64,000 bases of DNA from Methanohalophilus portucalensis (GTDB taxonomy: Archaea; Halobacteriota; Methanosarcinia; Methanosarcinales; Methanosarcinaceae), in NCBI RefSeq assembly GCF_002761295.1, contig NZ_CP017881.1, positions 1,351,069 to 1,415,068 on the forward strand, read 5' to 3'. The position numbers and the translations under genes were made by a program. Positions within the stretch are counted from its first letter, which is position 1. Each line of letters starts with the position of its first letter. This document shows, in pieces, positions 1-9,219 of the stretch. The notes under the pieces were generated by a model. The model saw only the letters and a list, made by a program, of their open reading frames with translations. It did no database searches and had not been told where the DNA came from.

Positions 1-240
1 ATTCAGCGTTTTCGCCAACAGGTGGAACTTATAGACCGTACCGGGCTTACTGACATTGATGAAATATACTCGATTGTTGACAATTATCATGATTCGGAGA
101 AACCCTTTGAAGCTTCTCCAATATCCTTTAGAAAAGCTGTCAGGAAATATAAGCCACCTGAATCCATCAGTGCTGATATACTTATCAGTGAAAAAGTGGT
201 TATGGATGCTTTTTCCGGCTTAATTTACGAGATTGCTTGA
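1..240 (+). CDS. mtxA: MtxA/MtrA-like corrinoid protein, C-terminal part
   Basis: The reading frame is open from base 1, so the gene begins outside the window and only about 79 C-terminal residues are seen. The pattern AxxRFxxQVELID near the start of the fragment resembles the end of the cobamide-binding domain of MtrA, the corrinoid subunit of methyl-tetrahydromethanopterin:coenzyme M methyltransferase. There is no hydrophobic C-terminal helix, whereas MtrA proper is membrane anchored, so this fits the soluble paralogue MtxA. The MtrH-like gene starts 9 bases downstream, matching the mtxXAH arrangement reported in Methanosarcina. The family call rests on a short fragment and on the neighbour. 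Confidence 0.6.
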   Translation: MQRFRQQVELIDRTGLTDIDEIYSIVDNYHDSEKPFEASPISFRKAVRKYKPPESISADILISEKVVMDAFSGLIYEIA

Positions 241-249
241 GGTTTTCAA

Positions 250-1182
250 ATGTTCAGGTTCCAAAAAGATCAAAAAATTGCCAATATTGCCGGTGTGAAG
301 ATAGGCGGTAATCCCGGTGAACTGCCCACAGCCCTTGCAGGTACAATATTCTACGAAGGACATGATATCGTGGAGGATGCGAATGAAGGGTTGTTTGACC
401 GTAAAATTGCAGAGGATCTGCTCAATTCCCAGCGTGCATCATCTGATGAAACCGGTAATCCATGCCTTGTGCATATATTCGGCAATACAGAACAGGCCCT
501 CAGCAACTATATTGATTTTGTCAGTGAAATTACGGATTCTCCTTTCCTTATCGATTCCCCCGATCCGCTGGCCCGGATGGCTGCGGCAGAATATGTGAGC
601 GAGATTGGTCTGGGGGACAGGGCAGTTTATAATTCCATAAATATGACCATCGGTGAAAAGGAGTGCAAGGTGTTAAAAGATTCAGATATAGACAGCTCCA
701 TAGTTCTGGGGTTTAATGCCATGGATTCAGGTTTCAAAGGCAGGATGCAACTTCTGGAGTCCGGTACTTCTTCAATGGACAAAGGCCTGATAGATATCTC
801 TCTGGAATGCGGGATGTGCAATATACTGATTGATCCAGGGATAACTCCTATGGGTAATGGTTCCGGGGTCAGTCTGAGGATTACGCTGGCAGCCAAGGCC
901 AAATGGGGATTGCCGGTAGGTTCGGGAATTCACAATGCTCCTTCTTCCTGGGAATGGCTCAGGGATAAAAAGAAACATGATCCCCTTGTGTTTAAAATGT
1001 GTGATATCGCATCTGCCGTAATGCAGCAGGCAGCGGCCGGAAATTTTGTACTTTACGGCCCCATTGAGAATGCACCCTACATCTTCCCGGTGGCTGCGAT
1101 GTCAGATATCATGATCTATGAATCTGCCGAAGAATTTGAAATAGAACCTGCTTCTTCCCATCCATTTAACAGGTTGGTCTGA
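250..1182 (+). CDS. mtxH: MtxH/MtrH-like methyltransferase subunit
   Basis: This 310-residue protein opens with the MtrH signature region (MFRFQKDQK, then VKIGGNPGELPT and GTIFYEGHDIV). MtrH moves the methyl group between tetrahydromethanopterin and a corrinoid protein in a TIM-barrel fold, and its length is normal. It follows a soluble MtrA-like corrinoid subunit and no other mtr genes are near, so it is probably the MtxH type rather than part of the Na+-pumping Mtr complex. The two proteins would form a cytoplasmic methyl-transfer pair. The natural acceptor or donor is unknown. The short spacing of 9 bases after the upstream stop suggests co-transcription. Confidence 0.75.
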   Translation: MFRFQKDQKIANIAGVKIGGNPGELPTALAGTIFYEGHDIVEDANEGLFDRKIAEDLLNSQRASSDETGNPCLVHIFGNTEQALSNYIDFVSEITDSPFLIDSPDPLARMAAAEYVSEIGLGDRAVYNSINMTIGEKECKVLKDSDIDSSIVLGFNAMDSGFKGRMQLLESGTSSMDKGLIDISLECGMCNILIDPGITPMGNGSGVSLRITLAAKAKWGLPVGSGIHNAPSSWEWLRDKKKHDPLVFKMCDIASAVMQQAAAGNFVLYGPIENAPYIFPVAAMSDIMIYESAEEFEIEPASSHPFNRLV

Positions 1183-1234
1183 CTATATTGTTTTGTACAT
1201 AAATCAATGGTCTAATACTAATGAAGTGATTCAG

Positions 1235-1804
1235 ATGAGACAATTGAAAATTGACATTCCTGATAACCTCTTTGCTAAACTTGAATTGATGCCGGATAGT
1301 GACAATTTTATACGCAGTTTGCTCGAAGAAGCCCTCGATCCTGAAAATACAATCGATGACCCAGGCTTGATGGCTCAAAAACTCATCTCAATCGAAAACA
1401 GATTGAAATCTATTGAGGATCACATAGCAGGCACTTCCTCGCCAGATCCGGTTCCTCCTTCTCCTGAGCCTGACAATTTATCTCCGGATGAAAAACCTGT
1501 AGTGGCTGCAGATCCTATGCCCGAAGAAGTTGCCGAACAGGAGGATGATCCGTTCTATACTAAAATGAAGAGGATAAAGGACAATGAAAAAGCAAGTTCA
1601 GCAGACGAAGCGCCTTCTCCTCTTAAACAAAGTATACTCCAGTACCTTCCTGATGGCATGATAATTAAAAAGCAAGTCCTTATAAGCCTGCTTTCGGTAC
1701 GCTATCCGAAGGATGAAGTTGAGAAAAATATAGAAGATATGATCGGGGAAGGTACCATCTCCCTTCTGGATAAAGAAGACGGCACCTGCGTTCAACGTAG
1801 CTGA
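1235..1804 (+). CDS. Uncharacterised acidic protein with coiled-coil linker
   Basis: The ATG at 1235 is preferred over an upstream start because GAAGTGAT lies just before it and the protein then opens with a compact beta-helix segment (RQLKIDIPDNLFAKLEL). The 189-residue product has three parts: an N-terminal segment of about 45 residues resembling ribbon-helix-helix proteins in spacing, a helical stretch and a Pro/Glu/Asp-rich linker, and a C-terminal segment of about 60 residues that could be a small winged helix (LKQSILQYLP, then KKQVLISLL). I recognise no family. It ends exactly where the convergent ilvD gene ends. A regulatory or scaffold role is only a guess. Confidence 0.6.
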   Translation: MRQLKIDIPDNLFAKLELMPDSDNFIRSLLEEALDPENTIDDPGLMAQKLISIENRLKSIEDHIAGTSSPDPVPPSPEPDNLSPDEKPVVAADPMPEEVAEQEDDPFYTKMKRIKDNEKASSADEAPSPLKQSILQYLPDGMIIKKQVLISLLSVRYPKDEVEKNIEDMIGEGTISLLDKEDGTCVQRS

Positions 1805-3466
1805 TTATTCCCTGATAGCGCCCTTGTTAGCAGAACTTACGGATTTCCTGTAACGGGCAAGATATCCTTTTACTTCTTTGACAAGGGGTTTGAAATTTTC
1901 TTTCCTCTTCTGCATCTCTTCTTCATCGATAAGAAGCTCCAGTTTTCTTGCAGGGATATCAATCTCTATAATGTCCCCTTCTTCGATAAGGCCAATTGGT
2001 CCGCCTTCCATGGCTTCCGGGGAAATATGGCCTATACAGGGCCCCCTGGTTCCACCGGAGAATCTGCCATCTGTGATGAGGGCAACTGAATCTGCCAGTC
2101 CCATGCCTGCAATTGCCGAGGTAGGGGAAAGCATCTCCCTCATTCCCGGGCCGCCCTTGGGACCTTCATAACGTATTACCACAATATCCCCGGGTTTGAT
2201 GTTATTATCAAGGATTGCATGCATGGCTCCTTCCTCGCTTTCAAAGACCCTTGCAGGGCCCTTGTGCTGCATCATTTCAGGTTCAACAGCTGCCTGTTTG
2301 ACCACTCCTCCTTCCGGGGCGAGGTTTCCTTTCAGTATAGCCAGGCCTCCTTCCTTATGGAGGGGCTGATCAAGGGTCTGGATAATCTTCTTATTTATGG
2401 CAGGATTTATGATCACGTATTCATCGATATTTTCTCCAACTGTCTTTCCGGTGATAGTTTTTTCTCCGGGGTTGAGTTTTGATTTCAATCTCTGCATTAT
2501 TGCATACACGCCACCGGCTCTTTCAAAATCGATCATGTGATATTTGCCACCAGGTCTCAATCCGATGAGATGCGGGATTGAGCGACCCAGGCGGTCAAAT
2601 GTATCCAGGGGCAGTTCCATATCGAATGCATGGGCAATAGCCGGCAGGTGCAGGGCTGTGTTGGTACTTCCGCCCACTGCCATGTCTACCATGATCGCAT
2701 TCTCGAAAGATTTCTGGCTGACCACCTTGCGTGCTGACAAACCTTCATCCACCATTGCAACGATACGTTCTCCGGATTCCTTGGCGATGTGGATCTTTTT
2801 GGCATCTACCGCATGGGCCGTGGCACAGCCGGGCAAACTCAGTCCCAGCGCTTCGGTCATACATGCCATTGTATTGGCGGTAAACATTCCGGCACATGAT
2901 CCGGCCCCCGCGCAGGATACATTTTCAAGTACCTTCAGTTGCTCGTCGGTGGCTTTGCCGGTGCGGTGTTCCCCGATTCCCTCGAATACGGAGACCAGAT
3001 CCCTTGGCTCGTCTCCCGAAAAACCGGGCAGCATAGGTCCGCCGGTAACCACGATAGTCGGAATATCAAGCCGACCGGCAGCCATGAGATGGCCGGGGGT
3101 GATTTTATCACATGATGTGATCATTACCATGCCGTCCAGACGGTGGCCTTCGAGCATGAGTTCGATCGAATCCTCGATGACTTCCCTGCTGGGGAGGGAA
3201 TATCTCATTCCTTCATGCCCCATCGCAATACCGTCACATATGCCTATGGTATTGAATTCAAAGGGTACTCCTCCGGCATTGCGGATACCTGCCTTGACGG
3301 CTTCGGATACCTTATCAAGATGAATATGGCCGGGAACAACTTCGGTCCAGGAATTTACCACCGCAATAAACGGTTTTTCCATTTCTGAATCTGTAACTCC
3401 TGTAGCTCTGAGGAGGGAACGGTTAGGTGCCCTCTCTGTCCCTTTTTTGATACTGTCACTTCTCAT
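1805..3466 (-). CDS. ilvD: Dihydroxy-acid dehydratase
   Basis: IlvD dehydrates 2,3-dihydroxy-isovalerate and 2,3-dihydroxy-3-methylvalerate in valine and isoleucine synthesis. The 553-residue protein is of normal family length and shows the iron-sulfur cysteines in their usual settings ([36 protein letters not shown]) and the C-terminal [11 protein letters not shown] motif. The ATG at 3466 is chosen because AGAGGT stands 8 bases before it; an upstream in-frame start lacks such a site. It is transcribed alone, convergent with the preceding gene and divergent from the radical SAM gene. Confidence 0.95.
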   Translation of the reverse strand: MRSDSIKKGTERAPNRSLLRATGVTDSEMEKPFIAVVNSWTEVVPGHIHLDKVSEAVKAGIRNAGGVPFEFNTIGICDGIAMGHEGMRYSLPSREVIEDSIELMLEGHRLDGMVMITSCDKITPGHLMAAGRLDIPTIVVTGGPMLPGFSGDEPRDLVSVFEGIGEHRTGKATDEQLKVLENVSCAGAGSCAGMFTANTMACMTEALGLSLPGCATAHAVDAKKIHIAKESGERIVAMVDEGLSARKVVSQKSFENAIMVDMAVGGSTNTALHLPAIAHAFDMELPLDTFDRLGRSIPHLIGLRPGGKYHMIDFERAGGVYAIMQRLKSKLNPGEKTITGKTVGENIDEYVIINPAINKKIIQTLDQPLHKEGGLAILKGNLAPEGGVVKQAAVEPEMMQHKGPARVFESEEGAMHAILDNNIKPGDIVVIRYEGPKGGPGMREMLSPTSAIAGMGLADSVALITDGRFSGGTRGPCIGHISPEAMEGGPIGLIEEGDIIEIDIPARKLELLIDEEEMQKRKENFKPLVKEVKGYLARYRKSVSSANKGAIRE

Positions 3467-3557
3467 GTGGAAACCTCTGGGTAAGTATTCCATATTTATG
3501 AAACATTAAATATAAGTAAGCTTTCTGTTTGTCCTTATAGGAAGGTCCACGATATCC

Positions 3558-5093
3558 ATGAAAGTTGCAATCATAGACGGTTATGTTGACGAACCCGCAT
3601 GTTTCGGAGTTCCTCCTTATATTTCTCCCTACATACGCTATATAGCGGGAGCCCTGGTTGAGCGTGGTATCGGACGGGATAATATATCCTATTTCACAAT
3701 AGACGGTATCAGGAACAGTAAAAAGGAAGACCTTGCCCTGCTTGGCCGGGCTGATCTTGTGGTTATCCTGTCGGGAATGACCGTCCCCGGCAAATATCTG
3801 CGCTCCTCGCCCATCACCCTGAAAGAAATCGAATACCTATGCAGGGCCGCTTCAGGTGTGAAGGTGATCGGTGGCCCTATACGCCTGGGCTACAGCAGTG
3901 AAGGGGGCATGGCAGCGTCAGCCCTTGAAATGGCTGATGAAAATGTATTTGTTGCAAGGCAGGACATCGAAGCATTTGTGTATGATATAATTGGCTCCGG
4001 TCCTTGCATCGAGGACCCTGATAATGTTGAACACCGGATGCGTACGGTTGGGGAGATTGGCAGATGGGCCTACAAGGGTGCCTTTATAATCAGGAGGCAT
4101 CCGGATTTCCCGAATATAATGTGTGAGATGGAAACCTACCGCGGATGTGGCAGGGATACACATTGTTCTTTTTGTACTGAATTTTTTTATGGCCCATCAA
4201 CCTACCGTCCAGTAGAGGATGTCGTTGCCGAAGCCGCCAGTCTTTATAATGAAGGTGCCCTGTTTTTCCGCCTTGGCCGCCAGCCTGATCTTTTCACCTA
4301 TCATGCAGTGGATTTAGGGGATTCTCTCCTAAGGCCAGATCCTCAGGCGCTTGAATCTCTGTACTCAGGAATCCGGAAAGTGGCTCCGGAACTGGAGGTA
4401 CTGCATATGGACAATGCCAATCCGGCAACTATAGCCACCTATCCGGATGAATGTAGTAAAATAATGAAGACTATTTTGAAATATCACACATCAGGGGACG
4501 TAGCAGCCATGGGTATGGAAAGTGCTGATCCCGCTGTAATCAGGGCCAACAATCTCAAAGCAATGCCAGATGATGTATTTGAAGCTGTAAAATTGATGAA
4601 TGATATTGGGAGCATAAGAGGCTCCAATGGTCTTTCTCATCTGCTTCCCGGGCTTAATTTTGTCCACGGTCTTGCAGGAGAAACAAAGAAAACCTTTGGA
4701 TTGAATTATGATTTCCTGAAAAATATCCTGGATAATGATTTGTTGTTGCGCAGGATAAACATTCGCCAGGTTATGCCTTTTAGTGGTACTCCCGCAGCAG
4801 AACAGCAGCTGCCTCTGGCTAAAAACCGGAAAATGTTTTTGAAATACAAGGAAAAGGTCCGCAAGGATATTGATTTACCCATGTTGAAAAGGGTAGTGCC
4901 CGAAGGTACTATACTTAAGGATGTGCTTTGCGAGGTATGGGGCGAGGGTTCGGTGGGTACCTTTGGCAGGCAAATGGGATCCTATCCGATACTTGTAGGT
5001 ATCTCAGAAAAGCTTCCTTTAGGTGAATTTGTTGATGTGAGGGTAACAGGTCACGGTTTCAGGTCTATTTCAGCCACAGTATTTCGTGAATGA
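3558..5093 (+). CDS. Radical SAM protein with C-terminal TRAM-like domain
   Basis: This 511-residue protein has an N-terminal region resembling B12-binding-type Rossmann domains (residues about 1-150), a radical SAM core and a C-terminal segment resembling a TRAM/OB RNA-binding fold (about 450-511, ending FVDVRVTGHGFRSISATV). The cluster motif is YRGCGRDTHCSFC near residues 196-205, a CX5CX2C spacing instead of the usual CX3CX2C. Such archaeal proteins are common in methanogens but I know no assigned substrate. The TRAM-like tail suggests RNA as a target, as in methylthiotransferases, but the spacing differs from MiaB. It appears to be a single-gene transcript. Confidence 0.8.
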   Translation: MKVAIIDGYVDEPACFGVPPYISPYIRYIAGALVERGIGRDNISYFTIDGIRNSKKEDLALLGRADLVVILSGMTVPGKYLRSSPITLKEIEYLCRAASGVKVIGGPIRLGYSSEGGMAASALEMADENVFVARQDIEAFVYDIIGSGPCIEDPDNVEHRMRTVGEIGRWAYKGAFIIRRHPDFPNIMCEMETYRGCGRDTHCSFCTEFFYGPSTYRPVEDVVAEAASLYNEGALFFRLGRQPDLFTYHAVDLGDSLLRPDPQALESLYSGIRKVAPELEVLHMDNANPATIATYPDECSKIMKTILKYHTSGDVAAMGMESADPAVIRANNLKAMPDDVFEAVKLMNDIGSIRGSNGLSHLLPGLNFVHGLAGETKKTFGLNYDFLKNILDNDLLLRRINIRQVMPFSGTPAAEQQLPLAKNRKMFLKYKEKVRKDIDLPMLKRVVPEGTILKDVLCEVWGEGSVGTFGRQMGSYPILVGISEKLPLGEFVDVRVTGHGFRSISATVFRE

Positions 5094-5127
5094 CAAGTTT
5101 TATCATGAATAGTAAATTAGTCGGAGC

Positions 5128-5658
5128 ATGAGAAAACTACTATTTATTTTAGCACTCACCGCAATTATTCTCATAAGTGGCTGCTCTACTCCTGCTGAAG
5201 TTGCAGAGGAAGGAGACAATGTCACCGTTGATTATGTTGGTGAGTTCGAAAACGGTACGGTATTTGATACTTCCATAGAAGAAGTTGCCCTGGAAGAGGG
5301 TATTCACAACCCTGCCAGACCATATGAACCTCTGGGATTTACCCTGGGAGGGGAAGGGATGATCAAAGGTTTTGACAGTGCAGTCCAGGGAATGGCTGTC
5401 GGGGAAGAAAAGACAGTGCAACTTTCACCTGAACTGGCATATGGCCCCTACAAAGAAGAACTTATCAGGGCAGTACCCCTTGATGATTTGCCCAATAAAA
5501 CGACACCATACCAAATAGGCGACAGGCTTTCAACCGCTTATGGCCAGCAGGTAGTTATTGTTGATGTCAATGACACCGCTGCAATGATTGATTTCAATCA
5601 TCCTATGGCCGGTGAAACACTGAAATTCAACATTACGCTGGTTTCCATAGAAGAATAA
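5128..5658 (+). CDS. FKBP-type peptidyl-prolyl isomerase, lipoprotein
   Basis: The 176-residue product starts with a hydrophobic signal segment ending in the lipobox LISGC (Cys19), so it is probably lipid anchored outside the membrane. The rest is an FKBP domain: VTVDYVGEFENGTVFDTS, then FTLGGEGMIKGFDSAVQGM and GEEKTVQLSPELAYG. An insert of about 60 residues follows, as in the slow archaeal FKBP class with an insert-in-flap domain. The ATG at 5128 has GGAG just before it. The likely role is folding of exported proteins. A strong hairpin follows the stop codon. Confidence 0.88.
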   Translation: MRKLLFILALTAIILISGCSTPAEVAEEGDNVTVDYVGEFENGTVFDTSIEEVALEEGIHNPARPYEPLGFTLGGEGMIKGFDSAVQGMAVGEEKTVQLSPELAYGPYKEELIRAVPLDDLPNKTTPYQIGDRLSTAYGQQVVIVDVNDTAAMIDFNHPMAGETLKFNITLVSIEE

Positions 5659-5675
5659 ATAGCAACATTAAATGG

Positions 5676-5712
5676 TTGAATATCCTGAGCGGATATTCAA
5701 TCACTCTTTTTT
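5676..5712. terminator. Hairpin with T-run between convergent genes
   Basis: A perfect 10-bp stem (TTGAATATCC at 5676-5685 with GGATATTCAA at 5691-5700) around a 5-base loop is followed by a run of six T. It lies between the stops of the FKBP gene and the convergent nucleotidyltransferase gene and looks like an intrinsic-type terminator for the plus-strand gene. Archaea mainly use T-tracts, so the hairpin may instead stabilise the 3' end. Confidence 0.55.
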
Positions 5713-5715
5713 AAA

Positions 5716-6876
5716 TTAACCATAATCAGGATTAAGCAGGTTTTCCTGTATTATGGACCCACTTTTGATTGTCAGGTCCGGCCATATCTTTACATTGGAA
5801 TGAATAGTCGAATTGTTCCCTATATGTACTCTTGGGCCTATTACAGTCCCGTTTTCCAGGCTGCAGTTTTGGCCAACCACGGTATTGTTATCAAGTACAG
5901 TACCCGAAGTGTTACAATTACTTCCTATGGTCACATCATTGAATATGTAGGATGAAAGGATTCTGCAGCCGTCCTTGATGACACAGTTCGAACCAATCGT
6001 CGTATATGGACCGATCAGGACATTGTCACCTATTGTTGTGTTTTCACCGAGTACAACTGGCCCCACAACTGCTGTGTTGGAACCGATAACTACATTGTTG
6101 CCGATTTTGAGTGGTCCGTTGATACGGGAATCTTTGGTGTTGAAGTGACCTTCGATGGTAGTTCCCGGCATCGATTCAAGCATCCAGCGCTGTGCCTGGC
6201 GATAAGCTGCCGGATTGCCCACATCGGTCCAGTGCCCTCGCACAAGCAAACCATTGATTCTTCTGTCTTTTGCCATCAGTGATGGGAATAGGTCCTTGGC
6301 AAAATCGTAGGGCTGGTTTTCCGGAATCCACTTGAAGATTTCCGGGTCACACATGTATATACCCGTGCTTGCAAGATTGCTGAATATTTCTCCAGGTCCG
6401 GGCTTTTCAAGGAACCGATTTATCCGGTTATTCACATCCATATCCGCGATACCGAATTCCTTTGGGTCATCTATGGATAGCAGACCGATTGTAATGATTG
6501 CATCATTGCGCTCATGGAACCTGTACATTGTACGGAGTTCAAGATCCATGACATGGTCCCCACCAACAACCAGGAACGGTTCATCACAGAGGTATTTCTC
6601 GGCATTTTTCACACCTCCTGCTGTGCCCAGTTTTGTTTCTTCATACACATATTCAACATGGACACCAAACATGCTGCCGTCGCCCAGTTCTTCCAGTATC
6701 TGATCACCCATGTAGCCCAGGGTGATAATTATTTCAGTGAATCCCTCTTTTGCAAGTTGCTCCACAAGGTGTACCACTGATGCTTTGTTGATGATTGGAA
6801 TATTTGGTTTTGGTCTGTCAAAAGTTAAAGGCCTAATTCGGGTCCCCTTTCCTCCACACATAATACAGGCTTTCAT
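5716..6876 (-). CDS. Sugar-1-phosphate nucleotidyltransferase with left-handed beta-helix
   Basis: The 386-residue protein begins with a nucleotidyltransferase core: GGKGTRIRPLTFDRPKP is the NTP-binding signature, and VVGGDHVMD contains the metal-binding Asp. From about residue 245 a series of hexapeptide repeats (IGNNVVIGSNTAVVGP, IGDNVLIGPYTTIGSN and so on) forms a left-handed beta-helix. It would make an NDP-sugar for surface glycans or lipids. Family members include glucose-1-phosphate thymidylyltransferase and mannose-1-phosphate guanylyltransferase types; the sequence alone does not settle the sugar or base. Confidence 0.88.
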   Translation of the reverse strand: MKACIMCGGKGTRIRPLTFDRPKPNIPIINKASVVHLVEQLAKEGFTEIIITLGYMGDQILEELGDGSMFGVHVEYVYEETKLGTAGGVKNAEKYLCDEPFLVVGGDHVMDLELRTMYRFHERNDAIITIGLLSIDDPKEFGIADMDVNNRINRFLEKPGPGEIFSNLASTGIYMCDPEIFKWIPENQPYDFAKDLFPSLMAKDRRINGLLVRGHWTDVGNPAAYRQAQRWMLESMPGTTIEGHFNTKDSRINGPLKIGNNVVIGSNTAVVGPVVLGENTTIGDNVLIGPYTTIGSNCVIKDGCRILSSYIFNDVTIGSNCNTSGTVLDNNTVVGQNCSLENGTVIGPRVHIGNNSTIHSNVKIWPDLTIKSGSIIQENLLNPDYG

Positions 6877-6917
6877 GTATAGGAATGATATTTTTTATGA
6901 CTTAAAATTGTACCGAT

Positions 6918-7301
6918 TTACATTTTCTTGATATCGTTTTCGTTTTCCACTATGATTTCCTGTTCCCCCTTATATTCATCCACTTCTCCCTTTATCCTTA
7001 ATTTATCCCCGACATTTATCCTTGAATCTATATTCATTGCACCGTTATCTTCCGGTATAAATACAGTTAGCAAATCGGAATTATAATCTATCTGAAGAAT
7101 CAGGTGATTTCCATTGAATGTGGTTTCTTTACTGTAGAGGGTTCCTTCGATTGTCACAGTTTTTCCTACTTCTGTAGAATCTGTTAAGGGCTGTTCGCCT
7201 GTTTTGTTAAAAGAGTTGGGAAAATAGGTGACATATGCTACAGCCAGGGATAATATCGCCATTGTCAGCAAAATCGCAATTACCTTTTCTTCCTTTTCCA
7301 T
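6918..7301 (-). CDS. Membrane-anchored OB-fold protein
   Basis: The ATG at 7301 (MEKEEKVIAIL) is preferred over an in-frame TTG 36 bases upstream because it puts one hydrophobic helix directly at the N-terminus and has GGGA before it. After this anchor (about residues 6-24), residues 40-127 form an OB-fold pattern (GKTVTIEGTLYSK, DLLTVFIPEDNG, INVGDKLRIKGEVDEYKGEQEIIV) like the nucleic-acid-binding YhcR/tOB families. It is probably an extracytoplasmic or membrane-facing OB domain of unknown ligand. Confidence 0.65.
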   Translation of the reverse strand: MEKEEKVIAILLTMAILSLAVAYVTYFPNSFNKTGEQPLTDSTEVGKTVTIEGTLYSKETTFNGNHLILQIDYNSDLLTVFIPEDNGAMNIDSRINVGDKLRIKGEVDEYKGEQEIIVENENDIKKM

Positions 7302-7408
7302 GCTTAATTTCCCGTTTATTTTATTATGTTCGACCAATGTGTGTTACCTAGAAATATTTTTGTATCGATAATTAGTCTTTTATGTGATAGAAGATAAAAT
7401 TCTCTCTG

Positions 7409-8767
7409 ATGCCAAATACTGGAAGAATTCACTGGCTAAATGAGAAACCTGTTGTAAGAGGGACATACGTACTCTACTGGATGCAATCTTCCCAGCGTGT
7501 GGATTATAATCATGCACTGGAATTTGCCATACAACAGGCAAATGAAATGGATTTGCCTTTGTTGGTTCTATTCTGCCTGACAGAATATCCTGAAGCCAAT
7601 CTGCGTCATTATACATTCATGTTTGAAGGTTTGGTCCAAACAAAAGAATCCCTGGAAGAATTGGGAGTACAATTTGTAATGTTAAAGGGAAACCCTGTTG
7701 ATGTTGTCCATGAATTTGCCCGGGATGCAAGCCTGTTGATTACCGATCAGGATTACCAGAAATTACAACGCCGCTGGCGTGTGAATCTTGCCGAATCGAT
7801 TTCCTGTCCTTTTGCGCAGGTGGAAAGTAATGTTATAGTGCCGGTGGAAACTGTTTCCGATAAGGAGGAATGGTCGGCAGCCACCCTGCGTAAGAAAATC
7901 CATAAACATCTTGATGAATTCATGCACCCCTTTGAATTATCCACTTTGGCCAATTCATCCTTCTCAATTGATGTGGATTCTCTGGATCCGAATGATTTTG
8001 AACAAATTCTGGAGAGTATGGATATTGGCATGAATGTAGAGCCCTCTGCGGTATATAAAGGGGGAATTCATCAGGCCAGAAAAAAACTGTCCGATTTTAT
8101 ATCAGGCAGACTGGGGGATTATGCTGAAAAACGTAATGACCCAAACCTTGATTTCCTTTCGGGAATGAGTCCCTATCTGCATTTCGGTCAAATTTCACCA
8201 CTTGAGATTGCACTGAAAGTCCAGGATGCTAAAGGTTATGGATCGACCGCATATATGGAAGAACTTGTTGTTCGCAGGGAACTGGCAATGAACTTTGTGT
8301 ATTATGATCAGGATTACGACTCCCTTCGCTGCCTTCCCAATTGGGCAAAAAAGACTCTTGCAGAACACCGGGATGATTTCAGGCAGTATGTATATACTCT
8401 GGAAGAGTTTGAGCAGGCCCGGACTCATGATCCATACTGGAACGCAGCCCAGAAGGAAATGGTCCTGACAGGAAAAATGCACGGTTACATGCGCATGTAC
8501 TGGGGCAAGAAGATACTTGAATGGACTGAAGGCCCGGAGGATGCATACCAAATTGCGCTGTATCTTAACAATAAATATGAGCTGGATGGCAGGGACCCCA
8601 ATGGTTATGCCGGTATTGCCTGGTGTTTTGGTAAGCATGACCGGGCCTGGAAGGAACGTGAGGTATTCGGGAAAGTACGTTATATGAATGCCAACGGGCT
8701 AAAACGGAAATTTGATGCTGATGGTTATGTGGAAAAGATTGCCAACCTGGAAGAAAAATTGGGTTAA
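7409..8767 (+). CDS. phr: Class II DNA photolyase
   Basis: This 452-residue protein repairs cyclobutane pyrimidine dimers using FADH- and light. The N-terminal photolyase Rossmann domain (YVLYWMQSSQRVDYNHAL, where HN-like positions bind the antenna) is followed by the helical FAD-binding domain with features of the class II clade: LSGMSPYLHFGQIS, the ELVVRRELAMNFVYY stretch and RMYWGKKILEW. Class II enzymes are known in Methanosarcina. No convincing ribosome site precedes the ATG, so it may be leaderless. It is transcribed as a single gene. Confidence 0.93.
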   Translation: MPNTGRIHWLNEKPVVRGTYVLYWMQSSQRVDYNHALEFAIQQANEMDLPLLVLFCLTEYPEANLRHYTFMFEGLVQTKESLEELGVQFVMLKGNPVDVVHEFARDASLLITDQDYQKLQRRWRVNLAESISCPFAQVESNVIVPVETVSDKEEWSAATLRKKIHKHLDEFMHPFELSTLANSSFSIDVDSLDPNDFEQILESMDIGMNVEPSAVYKGGIHQARKKLSDFISGRLGDYAEKRNDPNLDFLSGMSPYLHFGQISPLEIALKVQDAKGYGSTAYMEELVVRRELAMNFVYYDQDYDSLRCLPNWAKKTLAEHRDDFRQYVYTLEEFEQARTHDPYWNAAQKEMVLTGKMHGYMRMYWGKKILEWTEGPEDAYQIALYLNNKYELDGRDPNGYAGIAWCFGKHDRAWKEREVFGKVRYMNANGLKRKFDADGYVEKIANLEEKLG

Positions 8768-8899
8768 GTATTAGCAGATTGCGGCCCTAAGGTCCCACGA
8801 AAGGCAATAATTTCTGAAATGAAACAGGCCGGCTACAATTTGCAGGAAAAATATGATTTCCTATCCGAGCATGGAATAGCGGTACCAATGAAACCGTAA
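8768..8899 (+). pseudogene. Possible gene remnant (methyltransferase-like C-terminus)
   Basis: Directly after the photolyase stop, one frame is open for 43 codons with protein-like composition but has no start codon of its own (it reads KAIISEMKQAGYNLQEKYDFL near the middle and then stops). The pattern MKQAGY-x-L-x-x-x-x-DFL is like the C-terminal end of UbiE-type methyltransferases. It may be what remains after a deletion. This is a weak call. Confidence 0.25.
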
Positions 8900-8979
8900 A
8901 TCAAATTACATTTTGCAAAAATATGTTTGGCAAGGTTCAACCTATATCACTAAGCCAGAAAAAGATAGCAAAATTATGG

Positions 8980-9053
8980 TGGACCGGTCGGGATTCGAAC
9001 CCGAGGCCTCTACCATGCCAAGGTAGCGATCTTCCGAGCTGATCTACCGGCCC
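8980..9053 (-). tRNA. tRNA-Ala (GGC)
   Basis: The 74-base gene folds as a full cloverleaf on the minus strand. The acceptor stem GGGCCGG/CCGGTCC carries the G3-U70 pair that marks alanine tRNA, the anticodon loop TTGGCAT gives anticodon GGC, and the T arm is TCGGG-TTCGAAT-CCCGA. The discriminator is A. The CCA end is not encoded. Confidence 0.95.
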
Positions 9054-9219
9054 ATATTTACAATTCAGAGTGGCAATCATTACTAATAAACCTATCGCCA
9101 ATTTTGCTTTGCATCACTATTATTTTCTTACCTTGAATGCCGGTTTTGGATTTTTATGGGAAACACTTAAAGCAGCAAACATCACATCTTTTTATAATTA
9201 GGATTGAGGAGTGGAAAAG

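Noticed and set aside
2544-3323. 259-residue open frame antisense to ilvD
   Set aside because: Shadow of ilvD; composition (Ser/Pro-rich) is typical of antisense translation.
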